Below, in pieces: positions 1 to 7,432 of a stretch of DNA of 64,000 bases. A program made the position numbers and the translations under genes. The stretch spans positions 868,001 through 932,000 of the forward strand of contig NZ_CP015163.1 of the NCBI RefSeq assembly GCF_003312875.1, in the 5' to 3' direction. This stretch comes from Amycolatopsis albispora. Lineage in GTDB: Bacteria > Actinomycetota > Actinomycetes > Mycobacteriales > Pseudonocardiaceae. The notes below the pieces were generated by a model. That model was not told the DNA's origin, searched no databases, and was given only the letters and a program-made list of their open reading frames with translations. Each line of letters starts with the position of its first letter. Position 1 is the stretch's first letter.

Positions 1-351
1 GACGTGTACTGCGCGCCGAACATCGGCGGCGAGAGCTTCGGCATGATCCTGACCGAGGCGATGGCGGCCGGGACCTGCGTGCTCGCCAGTGACCTCGACT
101 CGTTCCGGCGGGTGCTCGACGACGGCCGCGCCGGGGCGCTCGCCACCACCGGCGACCCGGCGGCGTGGACGGCGGCGCTGCGTGAACTGCTCGGCGACCC
201 GGCCCGGCGTGCGTCGCTGGCCGCGGCGGCGGGGGAGCGCGTGGTGATCTACGACTGGTCCGTGGTCACCACCCAGGTGCTGCGGGTCTACGAGGCGGCG
301 ATCGCGGCGGACCCACGCCGCGTCAGCCCGGACGAGGAGCCGGCGTCGTGA
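1..351 (+). CDS. pimA: Phosphatidylinositol alpha-mannosyltransferase PimA, C-terminal part
   Basis: This is the last 116 codons of a GT-B glycosyltransferase of family GT4; the gene begins before the window. The visible part has the family's E-x7-E nucleotide-sugar binding motif (GESFGMILTEAMAAG), followed by the usual helical C-terminus. PimA moves mannose from GDP-mannose to phosphatidylinositol at the inner face of the membrane, the first step of phosphatidylinositol mannoside and lipomannan synthesis in mycolata and relatives. The assignment to PimA rather than another GT4 enzyme rests on the close match of the SFGMILTEAMAAG segment and on the downstream LemA-like gene, an arrangement I associate with actinobacterial pimA loci. 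The stop overlaps the next start by four bases. Confidence 0.8.
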   Translation, partial: DVYCAPNIGGESFGMILTEAMAAGTCVLASDLDSFRRVLDDGRAGALATTGDPAAWTAALRELLGDPARRASLAAAAGERVVIYDWSVVTTQVLRVYEAAIAADPRRVSPDEEPAS

Positions 352-857
352 CCACGCTGATCGTGCTGCTCTCGGTGGTGGCGGTGGTCATCGTGCTGGG
401 CGGGCTGTTCCTGGTCGCCACGGCCAACCGGCTGGACCGCCTGCACGTGCGCACCGACGCTGGCTGGGCCGCGCTCGACGCGGCGCTGGCGCGGCGGGCG
501 GTGGTGGCGCGGGCGGTGGCCGCGGCCGGTGACCAGTCCGGTGAGCACGCCGAACGCCTGCGCGCGGCAGCCGAACGCGCCGAAGCCGCGCCGCGGTCCG
601 AGCGCGAGGCCGAGGAGAACGAGCTCACCCGCCTGCTGTCCGAAGTGGACCGTTCGGTGCTGCCGCCTGGCCTGGCCGAGGAACTCGACGACGCCGGGCA
701 CCGCGTGGTGATCGCGCGCCGCGTGCACAACGACGCCGTGCGCGACACGCTCGCGCTCCGGCGGCGGCGCAAGGTCCGGTACTTCAAGCTCGCCGGGACC
801 GCACCGCAGCCGGAGTACTTCGAGATCGCCGAACCCGACCTCGGCGGCCAGCGCTAG
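348..857 (+). CDS. LemA-like single-pass membrane protein
   Basis: A 169-residue protein with one N-terminal transmembrane segment (about residues 3-25) and a charged, helical cytoplasmic or periplasmic remainder. The stretch after the membrane helix (NRLDRLHVRTDAGWAALDAA) and the segment around residue 125 (HNDAVRDTLALRR) resemble the pattern of LemA-family proteins, where a helix is followed by N-x-L-x-x-L...AW...D and a YN-type motif; this is similarity by eye only. It starts with GTG overlapping the pimA stop by four bases, so it is probably co-translated with pimA. Its stop shares the four bases CTAG with the stop of the convergent EF-G-like gene. The function is unknown. Confidence 0.75.
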   Translation: MTTLIVLLSVVAVVIVLGGLFLVATANRLDRLHVRTDAGWAALDAALARRAVVARAVAAAGDQSGEHAERLRAAAERAEAAPRSEREAEENELTRLLSEVDRSVLPPGLAEELDDAGHRVVIARRVHNDAVRDTLALRRRRKVRYFKLAGTAPQPEYFEIAEPDLGGQR

Positions 858-2965
858 CCGCTCTTCACCGCTCCTTCCGGCATCGGGTCGAACCGCGCGT
901 GCCGCCGGGTGAACGTCGCCGTGCCCGAGGTCAGCGCCCGCAGGTCGATCGCGTAGCGCAGCAGCTCGGTCGCGGGCACTTCGGCGCGGATGACCGTGCG
1001 CCCGCCCTCGCCCGCTTCGGTGCCGAGCACCCGGCCGCGCCGGGACGACAGGTCGCCGAGCACCGTGCCGAGGTGCTCGTCGGGCAGGTGCACCGCCACT
1101 TCGTCGACCGGCTCGAGCAGCGCCATCCGCGCCTTCGACGCCGCGTCCTTGAGCGCCAGCGCCCCGGCGGTCTGGAAGGCGGCGTCGGAGGAGTCCACGC
1201 TGTGCGCCTTGCCGTCGACCAGGGTGACCTTGATGTCGACCACCGGATGGCCGTCGACCAGGCCGCGGGCGAGCTGCGCGCGCACGCCCTTCTCCACGCT
1301 CGGGATGAACTGGTGCGGGACCGCGCCGCCGACCACCCGGTCGACGAACTGGAACCCGCCGCCGCGGGGCAGCGGCTCGACCTCGATGTCGCACACGGCG
1401 TACTGACCGTGCCCGCCGGACTGCTTGACGTGCCTGCCGTGCCCGGACGCCTTGCTCGCGAAGGTCTCCCGCAGGCTGATCCGCACCGGCTCGGTTTCGA
1501 TCTCGGCACCGCCGGAGCGCAGCCGCGAGAGCACCACGTCGGCGTGTGCCTCGCCCATGCACCACAGCACCAGCTGCGCGGTCTCGGCGTTGCGCTCCAG
1601 CCGCAACGTCGGGTCCCCGGCGACCAGGCGGGACAGGTTGCGCGCCAGCGTGTCCTCGTCGCTGCGCTTCTTCGCCACCACCGCGACCGGGAGCAGCGGT
1701 TCCGGCATCGGCCACGGTTTCATCAGCAGCGGGTCGTCCGGGTACGACACGGTGTCGCCGGTCTCCGCCGAGCCGACCTTGGTCAGCGCGCAGAGGTCAC
1801 CGGCCACGCAGTACGGCACCTCCCGCAGGTTCGAGCCCAGCGGGGAGTACAGGTGGGCGACCCGCTCGTCGGCGTCGTGGTCCTCGTGCCCGCGTTCGGC
1901 GAGCCCGTGACCGGAGACGTGCACCGGCCGCTCCGGGCGCAGCGTGCCGGAGAAAACGCGGACCAGGGAAACCCGGCCCACGTAGGAGTCCACCGCGGTG
2001 CGCACCACCTCGGCGGCGAGCGGGCCCGCCGGGTCGGCGCTGAGCCGGGGGCGGGGAATGCCCTCAGGTGAGGTGACCTCGGGCAGCGGGTGCTCCAGCG
2101 GTGACGGGAAGGCGCGGGCCATGCCGTCGAGCAGTTCGCCGAGCCCGAGCCCGGTCTGGGCGCACACCGGGATGACCGGGTGGAAGGTGCCCTTGGCGAC
2201 GGCGGCCTCCAGGTCGGCGATCAGCGTGCTCTCGGCGATCTCCTCACCGGCGAGGTACCGGTCCATCAGGCCCTCGTCCTCGCTCTCGGCGATGATGCCC
2301 TCGATCAGCTCGTTGCGGGCGTCGGTGAGGCGGTCGAGGTCGGCCGGGTCCGGTTCGCCGATCTTGGCGGGGAAACCGCCGGAGTAGTCGAAGTACCGCT
2401 GCGTGATCAGTCCGATCAGGCCGTCGCCCGCGGGCAGGTACAACGGCAGCACGCCGTTGCCGAAGGCGGCCTGGCAGGCGGCGATCTCGGCGTCGGCGTC
2501 GGCGCGCTGGTGGTCCAGCCTGGCGATCACCACCGCGCGCGGCATGCCGACCGCGGCGCACTCCTCCCAGACCGCGACCGTCGCGGCGTCCACGCCCTCG
2601 GCGGCGCAGACCACGAACAGCGCGGCGTCCGCGGCACGCAGCCCCGCGCGCAGCTCGCCGACGAAGTCCGCGTACCCGGGCGTGTCGATCAGGTTGATCT
2701 TGATCCCGTCGTGCAGCAGCGGAGCCACCGACAGCCCGACCGAGCGCTGCTGCCGCACCGCGGCGGGATCGTGGTCGCACACCGTGGTGCCGTCGACCAC
2801 CGAACCGGCTCGCGAGACCGTGCCGGAGGCGGCCAGCAGCGCCTCGGTCAGCGTGGTCTTGCCGGAGCCCGACGGCCCGACGAGCACCACGTTGCGCACT
2901 TTGGCCGGGTCGTCCACAGCGACCGCGGCCCCGGCTTCGCCGTTCTTCGAATGCTTTTCGGCCAT
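854..2965 (-). CDS. fusA2: Elongation factor G-like protein EF-G2
   Basis: A 703-residue translational GTPase with the domain order of EF-G: an N-terminal GTPase domain with P-loop (GPSGSGKTTLTEALL, near residue 30) and DTPGYADF G3 motif, then the beta-barrel domain II, and C-terminal domains with RVVGGAVPHQFIPSVEKGV. The G4 region reads ARLDHQRAD instead of the NKxD of canonical EF-G, which I know as a feature of the actinobacterial FusA2 paralogue. It is therefore unlikely to be the essential translocase; the paralogue's role is not established. A GGAGG ribosome binding site lies just upstream of the ATG at 2965. It is divergent from pdxS across a 253-base gap. Confidence 0.88.
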   Translation of the reverse strand: MAEKHSKNGEAGAAVAVDDPAKVRNVVLVGPSGSGKTTLTEALLAASGTVSRAGSVVDGTTVCDHDPAAVRQQRSVGLSVAPLLHDGIKINLIDTPGYADFVGELRAGLRAADAALFVVCAAEGVDAATVAVWEECAAVGMPRAVVIARLDHQRADADAEIAACQAAFGNGVLPLYLPAGDGLIGLITQRYFDYSGGFPAKIGEPDPADLDRLTDARNELIEGIIAESEDEGLMDRYLAGEEIAESTLIADLEAAVAKGTFHPVIPVCAQTGLGLGELLDGMARAFPSPLEHPLPEVTSPEGIPRPRLSADPAGPLAAEVVRTAVDSYVGRVSLVRVFSGTLRPERPVHVSGHGLAERGHEDHDADERVAHLYSPLGSNLREVPYCVAGDLCALTKVGSAETGDTVSYPDDPLLMKPWPMPEPLLPVAVVAKKRSDEDTLARNLSRLVAGDPTLRLERNAETAQLVLWCMGEAHADVVLSRLRSGGAEIETEPVRISLRETFASKASGHGRHVKQSGGHGQYAVCDIEVEPLPRGGGFQFVDRVVGGAVPHQFIPSVEKGVRAQLARGLVDGHPVVDIKVTLVDGKAHSVDSSDAAFQTAGALALKDAASKARMALLEPVDEVAVHLPDEHLGTVLGDLSSRRGRVLGTEAGEGGRTVIRAEVPATELLRYAIDLRALTSGTATFTRRHARFDPMPEGAVKSG

Positions 2966-3081
2966 GGGTGGCCTCCTTGCGTCGGCTTCGGCTCGAGTGT
3001 GTGGCCTCGATCACACACCCGGACGGACAGTGACCACAACCCGCAACCGCAACAAGCACCCGGGTGGCTTGGCCGTCGGGG

Positions 3082-3126
3082 AGTGGACTGCTCGTTCACC
3101 AGGCCATTCGCCGCAAGTGGACTGCT
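3082..3126. promoter_or_regulatory. Paired AGTGGACTGCT direct repeats upstream of pdxS
   Basis: The 11-base sequence AGTGGACTGCT occurs at 3082-3092 and again at 3116-3126, 34 bases apart, about 93 to 137 bases before the pdxS start. It resembles the AAAGTGGWCTA-type motif that I recall for the MocR regulator PdxR upstream of pdxST in Corynebacterium. No pdxR gene is in the window, so regulation by PdxR is an inference. Confidence 0.4.
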
Positions 3127-3218
3127 GAGATAGCCGCGCACTGGCCTGGGTGGAGGGGCCACGTCGGTCGTATCTTCGAACTCGGTACACCTCGTTAGCT
3201 CCCTCGAAAGGCCCAGTC

Positions 3219-4133
3219 GTGTCTGACGTCCAGTCCACCAGCCCCGCCCAGCCCGAGACCGGCACCGCGCGCGTCAAGCGCGGCATGGCCGAGATGCTCA
3301 AGGGTGGCGTGATCATGGATGTGGTCACCGCCGAGCAGGCCAAGATCGCCGAGGACGCCGGCGCGGTCGCGGTGATGGCGCTCGAGCGCGTTCCCGCCGA
3401 CATCCGCGCGCAGGGCGGCGTGGCCAGGATGAGCGACCCCGACCTGATCGACGGCATCATCGAGGCGGTGTCCATCCCGGTGATGGCCAAGGCCAGGATC
3501 GGGCACTTCGTCGAGGCGCAGGTGCTGCAGTCGCTCGGCGTCGACTACATCGACGAGTCCGAGGTGCTCACGCCCGCCGACTACGCCAACCACATCGACA
3601 AGTGGGCGTTCACCGTGCCGTTCGTCTGCGGGGCGACGAACCTCGGCGAGGCGCTGCGCCGGATCAACGAGGGCGCGGCGATGATCCGCTCCAAGGGCGA
3701 GGCCGGCACCGGCGACGTGTCCAACGCGACCACGCACATGCGCAAGATCCGCGCGGAGCTGCGGCGGCTGTCGTCGCTGCCGGAGGACGAGCTGTTCGTC
3801 GCTGCCAAGGAACTGCAGGCCCCGTACGAGCTGGTCAAGGAGGTCGCGGCGAAGGGCAAGCTGCCGGTGGTGCTGTTCACCGCGGGCGGCATCGCCACCC
3901 CGGCCGACGCGGCGATGATGATGCAGCTCGGCGCCGAGGGCGTTTTTGTCGGCTCGGGCATCTTCAAGTCCGGCAACCCGGCCCGCCGTGCCGAGGCGAT
4001 CGTGAAGGCCACCACCTTCCACGACGACCCGGACGTACTGGCGAAGGTCTCCCGCGGCCTCGGCGAAGCAATGGTCGGCATCAACGTCGACGATGTGCCG
4101 GAACCGCACCGCCTGGCCGAGCGCGGCTGGTAA
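3219..4133 (+). CDS. pdxS: Pyridoxal 5'-phosphate synthase lyase subunit PdxS
   Basis: A 304-residue (beta/alpha)8 protein that, with PdxT, makes pyridoxal 5'-phosphate from ribose 5-phosphate, glyceraldehyde 3-phosphate and ammonia. The family's conserved segments are present: the early aspartate in GGVIMDVVT, the catalytic lysine in [10 protein letters not shown], the second lysine near [14 protein letters not shown], and the phosphate-binding [17 protein letters not shown] loop. I chose GTG at 3219 because GAAAGG lies seven bases upstream; an earlier in-frame ATG at 3150 has no ribosome binding site and encodes unconserved residues. In this genome pdxT is 19 kb downstream rather than adjacent. 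Confidence 0.97.
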   Translation: MSDVQSTSPAQPETGTARVKRGMAEMLKGGVIMDVVTAEQAKIAEDAGAVAVMALERVPADIRAQGGVARMSDPDLIDGIIEAVSIPVMAKARIGHFVEAQVLQSLGVDYIDESEVLTPADYANHIDKWAFTVPFVCGATNLGEALRRINEGAAMIRSKGEAGTGDVSNATTHMRKIRAELRRLSSLPEDELFVAAKELQAPYELVKEVAAKGKLPVVLFTAGGIATPADAAMMMQLGAEGVFVGSGIFKSGNPARRAEAIVKATTFHDDPDVLAKVSRGLGEAMVGINVDDVPEPHRLAERGW

Positions 4134-4168
4134 GCCTGCTTCGGTACGGCCTCCTGGTCCGGTAGCGG

Positions 4169-4882
4169 CTACCGAGGCTGGTCGGAGTCGATGCTCAGGC
4201 TCGCCACGATGTTCTCGCAGGCGGCTCGTGCCTGTCCGGCGGAACCCGATGCGACGTATTGACAGCCGACGAACACCTGCACGGTGCCCTTCGCCATGAC
4301 GTACCAGTCCACATACACGCCAGGGTGCTGTTCGTTGTAGTGGATGACCGTCTTGCCGCCGAAGCTGGCGTTGGCGTCGAAGTTGCGGTAGCCGGAGCTG
4401 CCTTCGCGGCTGGCGAGCCACTCCACCCAGCGCTGACGCTCGGCCGAAGCGTCGAAGGGGATTCGGGCCTGTTCGATCGTCACGAAGCTTCGGGCTGCGC
4501 CGTCGCCGGGCGGCCGCAGTTCGACCCGTGGCGCCGTCGAGTTCTCGGCAGCGGTCGCGACCCAGCCCGCCGGCGTCGTGTAGGTGAACGCCGCCTGCTC
4601 GGGGTTGGCCGCTCCCGCCGAGGGCGGCTCCGGTTCAGGACGGGGGAGCCACGCCCACGTGAAAGCCATCATGGCCCCGGCGACCGCCGCGGTCGTCGCG
4701 ATCACCACGCGCTGGCGCCGGCGTGTGTGGCGCCGGTGGCGTGCTTGGGCCCGAGGTAGCAAGTCGACCGGTGGGATGACAGAGTCCGCGGCCGCGTGGA
4801 GTTCATCGCGTAGGCGCCGCAGGTCGTCACTGCCGGGTTCGTCTCCCGCGGGCTCGTCGTCGGCGTTGAACGTCACGGTCAT
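4169..4882 (-). CDS. Putative membrane-bound anti-sigma factor
   Basis: A 237-residue protein with a charged cytoplasmic N-terminus (about 1-58, rich in arginine just before the membrane), one transmembrane segment (about 59-80) and an extracellular domain. The outer domain begins with a short proline-rich linker and then carries FTYTTPAGWVATAAE, a pattern like PsbP or lipoprotein-type domains seen in actinobacterial cell-surface proteins. Its start overlaps the stop of the upstream ECF sigma gene by four bases, and an inside-out single-pass protein immediately after an ECF sigma gene is the classic anti-sigma arrangement. No zinc-finger HxxxCxxC anti-sigma motif is seen, so the role is inferred from position. 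Confidence 0.7.
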   Translation of the reverse strand: MTVTFNADDEPAGDEPGSDDLRRLRDELHAAADSVIPPVDLLPRAQARHRRHTRRRQRVVIATTAAVAGAMMAFTWAWLPRPEPEPPSAGAANPEQAAFTYTTPAGWVATAAENSTAPRVELRPPGDGAARSFVTIEQARIPFDASAERQRWVEWLASREGSSGYRNFDANASFGGKTVIHYNEQHPGVYVDWYVMAKGTVQVFVGCQYVASGSAGQARAACENIVASLSIDSDQPR

Positions 4883-5394
4883 CGGGCACCGCCGTCCGCG
4901 CCGAGAGCCGGACTGGCCAGCGCTTCCCGGAGTTTCGCCAGGGCTCGCGTCCTGTTTCGTTGCGCCGTTCCCTTGTGTACTCCCAGCAGTTGGGCAGCCT
5001 CGTCGATGGAATGGCCGTCAAGGTCCACCAGAAGTACGACCACGGCTTCCTTCCCCGTCAGTGACTGGAGAACGTGCGAGACGGCCTCCCACGATTCGAA
5101 AGCCGCCAGGCCTCCATCATCCGACGATTCCTCGATCCGGTCGAGTGCGGTCGCTCGACGTGCGGACCGCCATTGGCCCCGGGCGAGGTTCATGGCGGTG
5201 GCCAGCGCGTACCCGTATGGGTTGGGGTGTTCCACGAACCGTCTGCGACGGCTCGCACGCGCCTTGAGCCGCACGTACACCTCCTGCACGAGGTCGTCGG
5301 CAAGGTGGCGACCCCCCACCAGGAGCGAAACCCGTGAGTACAGCCGGTGCAGTACTTCCAGGAAGATCCGGTCGAACTCAGCGTCGTCCACCAC
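4879..5394 (-). CDS. ECF-family RNA polymerase sigma factor (SigE-like)
   Basis: A 171-residue sigma-70 family protein containing only regions 2 and 4, as in the extracytoplasmic function group. Region 2 holds HLADDLVQEVYVRLKAR (the -10 recognition helix neighbourhood); region 4 holds SIDEAAQLLGVHKGTAQRNRTRALAKLREAL, a helix-turn-helix that would read the -35 element. The GTG start is preceded by a GGGGGAGA ribosome binding site. It is translationally coupled to the following membrane protein, which probably holds it inactive until an envelope signal arrives. Its target promoters cannot be determined from the window; the neighbouring small secreted proteins are plausible members of its regulon but share no obvious promoter motif by eye. 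Confidence 0.88.
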   Translation of the reverse strand: MVDDAEFDRIFLEVLHRLYSRVSLLVGGRHLADDLVQEVYVRLKARASRRRRFVEHPNPYGYALATAMNLARGQWRSARRATALDRIEESSDDGGLAAFESWEAVSHVLQSLTGKEAVVVLLVDLDGHSIDEAAQLLGVHKGTAQRNRTRALAKLREALASPALGADGGAR

Positions 5395-5671
5395 CGCTCT
5401 CCCCCCTCGAGCGCCGACAACTCAACACCGCGCAGCTTCCCCGCTCATGACGATAGTGACCCGGCGAACTGTCCGATTGCTCCACCCGAGTGACGTTGAG
5501 GATTCTTTCCGTGATGACTCATACGAAGACCAGGCGCCAGACATATACCTCGCGAGTCATCCATCAGACAGTCGCGCAAGGACGGGATGCCATCGACCGA
5601 CAGGCGCAAGCAGGCCCGCCGGCGCCTGGAATGCCGGTTGATTTCACTGCTTTTTCGACCAAGGGGGAACT
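5395..5671. other. Intergenic region upstream of small secreted-protein genes
   Basis: This stretch has visibly more A and T than its surroundings. It lies between the divergent ECF sigma gene and the short coding frame at 5672. It contains one long open frame (from 5490) but that frame lacks codon bias, a signal peptide or family resemblance, so I do not call it. It presumably carries the two divergent promoters; no clear -10/-35 pair or terminator was recognised. Confidence 0.5.
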
Positions 5672-5800
5672 ATGCGCAAGGTTGCCATGTTGCCGGTGGG
5701 CTGGGCCGGCTTTCCTTTCGACAGGAGCTGGCTATCGGCAAGTTCGCGCTGTAGTTTCTGGGCTCGGACAAGACCGATACGAATAGGATTGATTCGATGA
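5672..5800 (+). CDS. Short 42-codon reading frame coupled to the SH3-like gene
   Basis: A 42-codon frame begins with ATG preceded by the strong ribosome binding site AAGGGGGAAC and ends in TGA that overlaps the ATG of the next gene as ATGA. The N-terminus, MRKVAMLPVGWAG, reads like the start of a signal peptide, but the rest (ending TRPIRIGLIR) does not continue as one and is not obviously a protein domain. Two readings are possible: a translated leader that couples ribosomes onto the downstream gene, whose own ribosome binding site is weak, or the decayed signal peptide of a lost paralogue of the neighbouring small secreted proteins. Translation is not proven. Confidence 0.4.
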   Translation: MRKVAMLPVGWAGFPFDRSWLSASSRCSFWARTRPIRIGLIR

Positions 5801-6117
5801 AAATGGCATTGCTTGGCTCCGCCGTTGCCCTGATCGCCTCCGTGGCCGTCGCTTCTCCGGCGGCCGCCAGTGAGGCGGAGAACATTGTCACACCGCACGC
5901 AACCTGCAACTACGTGGTGAATTCGCACACGATGAACGCCCACGCCGACAAGGATCGATCGTCCCCGATCAAGGGGACCTATAATCATGGCCACATCTTC
6001 TACGGTCTCACCTGTGCAAATCAAACCGGTGGCAAATACTCCACGTGTGGTCCTTCGGACCTGTGGAAAGCGTCGCGATATGGCTGGCTCCCGACCAAAT
6101 GCCTGACGCGGGTCTGA
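5797..6117 (+). CDS. Small secreted SH3-like protein
   Basis: A 106-residue protein with a Sec signal peptide (MKMALLGSAVALIASVAVASPAAAS, cleavage near residue 25). The mature part, about 80 residues, has the cadence of a bacterial SH3 domain: NAHADKDRSSPIKGTYNHGHIF, where such domains have a variable-loop residue pattern ending in a hydrophobic strand, and three cysteines. Bacterial SH3 domains often bind peptidoglycan or peptide; here the ligand is unknown. The gene uses lower GC than the housekeeping genes, hinting at horizontal acquisition or relaxed selection. It starts inside the stop of a 42-codon frame and ends before a strong terminator hairpin. Confidence 0.72.
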   Translation: MKMALLGSAVALIASVAVASPAAASEAENIVTPHATCNYVVNSHTMNAHADKDRSSPIKGTYNHGHIFYGLTCANQTGGKYSTCGPSDLWKASRYGWLPTKCLTRV

Positions 6118-6170
6118 CCGGTGGCCAGGTGCTCGACCGCGGCTGATGGCTGGCTGCTCGCGTGATTCCG

Positions 6171-6211
6171 GACGCACCCGGTGCCTCCCGAGCGGAGGCA
6201 CCGGGTGCGTC
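6171..6211. terminator. Bidirectional terminator, 18-bp perfect stem
   Basis: The arms at 6171-6188 and 6194-6211 are perfectly complementary over 18 bases with loop CGAGC. It lies between the ends of two convergent genes (5797-6117 and 6220-6612), so it can serve both. There is no clear T tract, which is common for actinobacterial terminators. Confidence 0.8.
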
Positions 6212-6219
6212 GTGGGGAG

Positions 6220-6612
6220 TCACTGCACGTTCGCGCAGTGCTGGTGCAGCAGTGGGCCACCCGGGTTGTCGAGGGAGATCGTGAGGCAACCGCGGGCCAC
6301 CGGCTGCCAGACCCCGCCCCAGGGGGTGTTGGCCCATATCCAGTGCCACTGGCCGTCGGCGTGGATCAGGGTGCGGCCGCCCATCGTGATGAGCAGGTTC
6401 CCCGCCGAGTCGTAGAAGGCGGTGGTGGCTGCCACGTACCGCCGTTCGTGGCAGTAGGTGTGGAAGCCGCCTTCCGAACCCCAGTGGGTGACCTTGAGGT
6501 ACGGGTTCGCGATCGCGCAGGCCGCGGCCGGGGTGGCCGCGGCCTGGGCGGGCACCACGCCGATGCCGAGGCAACCCGCGGTCAGCACGAGTGCGGCCAG
6601 GATCTTGCGCAT
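6220..6612 (-). CDS. Small secreted protein
   Basis: A 130-residue exported protein with a Sec signal peptide (MRKILAALVLTAGCLGIGVVPAQAA). The mature part contains four cysteines and aromatic-rich strands (HWGSEGGFHTYCHERRYVAAT, WHWIWANTPWGGVWQPVARG), suggesting a small disulfide-stabilised beta domain; it belongs to no family I recognise. The start at 6612 was chosen because GGAAGGGAG lies just upstream and the signal peptide begins there; a frame open from 6651 would add unconserved residues overlapping the previous gene. It is the last gene of a three-gene run of secreted proteins on the minus strand (20 bases after its upstream neighbour). Confidence 0.75.
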   Translation of the reverse strand: MRKILAALVLTAGCLGIGVVPAQAAATPAAACAIANPYLKVTHWGSEGGFHTYCHERRYVAATTAFYDSAGNLLITMGGRTLIHADGQWHWIWANTPWGGVWQPVARGCLTISLDNPGGPLLHQHCANVQ

Positions 6613-6632
6613 GGTTCGCTCCCTTCCGCCGC

Positions 6633-6995
6633 TCAGCAGACGTCCAGCCACCAGATCGGACCGGTGAGCCCGGTGATGTCACCGTTGCGGAGCCAGCCCC
6701 AGCTGTTCAGCGACGGCACCCACGCGTAGGTCTGCCACCCCCAGATCCCGTCGTGCTGGCACTGCGCGTAGATCACCTCCTCGGCGGTCGAGCCGATCGA
6801 CGTGGGACCGCCGTACTGGCTGAACACGATGTTCTGGCGGCCGACCGCGATATAACCCGGCTGCGGAGCCGCCCGCACCGCCGTTTCCGCGGCGGTCGCC
6901 GGTTCGGCCGAGGCGCCGGTGGCGCCCAGCGCGCCGGCGAACGCGATGCCGCCGGCCAGCGCGGCGGTGACGAGGTACTTCCGGAAAACGTGCAT
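6633..6995 (-). CDS. Small secreted SH3-like protein
   Basis: A 120-residue exported protein with a signal peptide ending near TGASAEP (residues 1-31). The mature region (GYIAVGRQNIVFSQYGGPTS, then AEEVIYAQC, then TYAWVPSLNSWGWLRNGDITG) follows the strand order of a bacterial SH3 domain and has two cysteines, the second being the C-terminal residue. GGGAGGGACA just before the ATG is a good ribosome binding site. It sits between two other secreted-protein genes on the same strand with gaps of 20 and 45 bases, so the three are probably one operon. Confidence 0.75.
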   Translation of the reverse strand: MHVFRKYLVTAALAGGIAFAGALGATGASAEPATAAETAVRAAPQPGYIAVGRQNIVFSQYGGPTSIGSTAEEVIYAQCQHDGIWGWQTYAWVPSLNSWGWLRNGDITGLTGPIWWLDVC

Positions 6996-7040
6996 TGTCC
7001 CTCCCGTTTTTGCGCACGTCCTTGTTTGGGCACAAAAGTC

Positions 7041-7322
7041 CTACGAGCCGACGTAAAGGGCGTACCAGCGGCCGGAGATCGGGTCGTAGTATTCCTGGCA
7101 GTAGTAATAGGTGCCGCTGCCGTGGGTGATGTGCCACAGTCCTGCTGAATGGCAGACGGCCAGGTCCCTGGTGCTGCCCAGGTAGGCCACCGCGGCTTCG
7201 GCGACCTGCTGCTGAGTGGCAGCCGGTTCGGCGGCCGCGGACACGGCGGCGCCGGAGGTGCCGATCAGCGCGAGGCCCGCGGTGAAGGCGACGAAGGCAA
7301 GCCGGTTCTTGAGATTTCTCAT
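7041..7322 (-). CDS. Small secreted protein
   Basis: A 93-residue exported protein: signal peptide MRNLKNRLAFVAFTAGLALI to about residue 30 and a roughly 60-residue mature part with two cysteines and a tyrosine-rich end (THGSGTYYYCQEYYDPISG). The ATG at 7322 is supported by GGGGGAC upstream; the longer frame back to 7427 would cross the divergent promoter. It is the promoter-proximal gene of the minus-strand secreted-protein operon, directly divergent from the HTH/NB-ARC/TPR regulator gene, with a palindrome between them. The function is unknown. Confidence 0.72.
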   Translation of the reverse strand: MRNLKNRLAFVAFTAGLALIGTSGAAVSAAAEPAATQQQVAEAAVAYLGSTRDLAVCHSAGLWHITHGSGTYYYCQEYYDPISGRWYALYVGS

Positions 7323-7396
7323 GCGTCCCCCATTTTGTTCCGGTTTCATGGCAGGAATTTTCCCCGGAAGGCGGGCGACGGCCACCCACAGTGAGT

Positions 7397-7419
7397 CCCA
7401 CACTTCGGCAAAGTGTGGG
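7397..7419. promoter_or_regulatory. Inverted repeat between secreted-protein operon and STAND regulator
   Basis: CCCACACTT at 7397-7405 and AAGTGTGGG at 7411-7419 form a perfect 9-base inverted repeat with a 5-base spacer. It ends 13 bases before the GTG start of the HTH/NB-ARC/TPR gene and about 75 bases before the divergent secreted-protein gene. It is a likely operator, perhaps for the adjacent HTH protein itself, but could alternatively fold as a hairpin in the 5' leader. Confidence 0.5.
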
Positions 7420-7432
7420 GTTATCATGAAGC

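Noticed and set aside
288..1715. Open frame on the minus strand of over 470 codons
   Set aside because: It lies in the wrong frame of the EF-G2 gene and crosses the pimA end; its product is low-complexity arginine-rich.
5490..5786. 98-codon open frame in an AT-richer gap
   Set aside because: No signal peptide, domain or codon bias, and it overlaps the better supported 42-codon frame in another frame.
5400..7430. Genomic island or prophage because of lower GC
   Set aside because: No integrase, transposase, tRNA or attachment repeat was seen; only base composition and unknown proteins support transfer.
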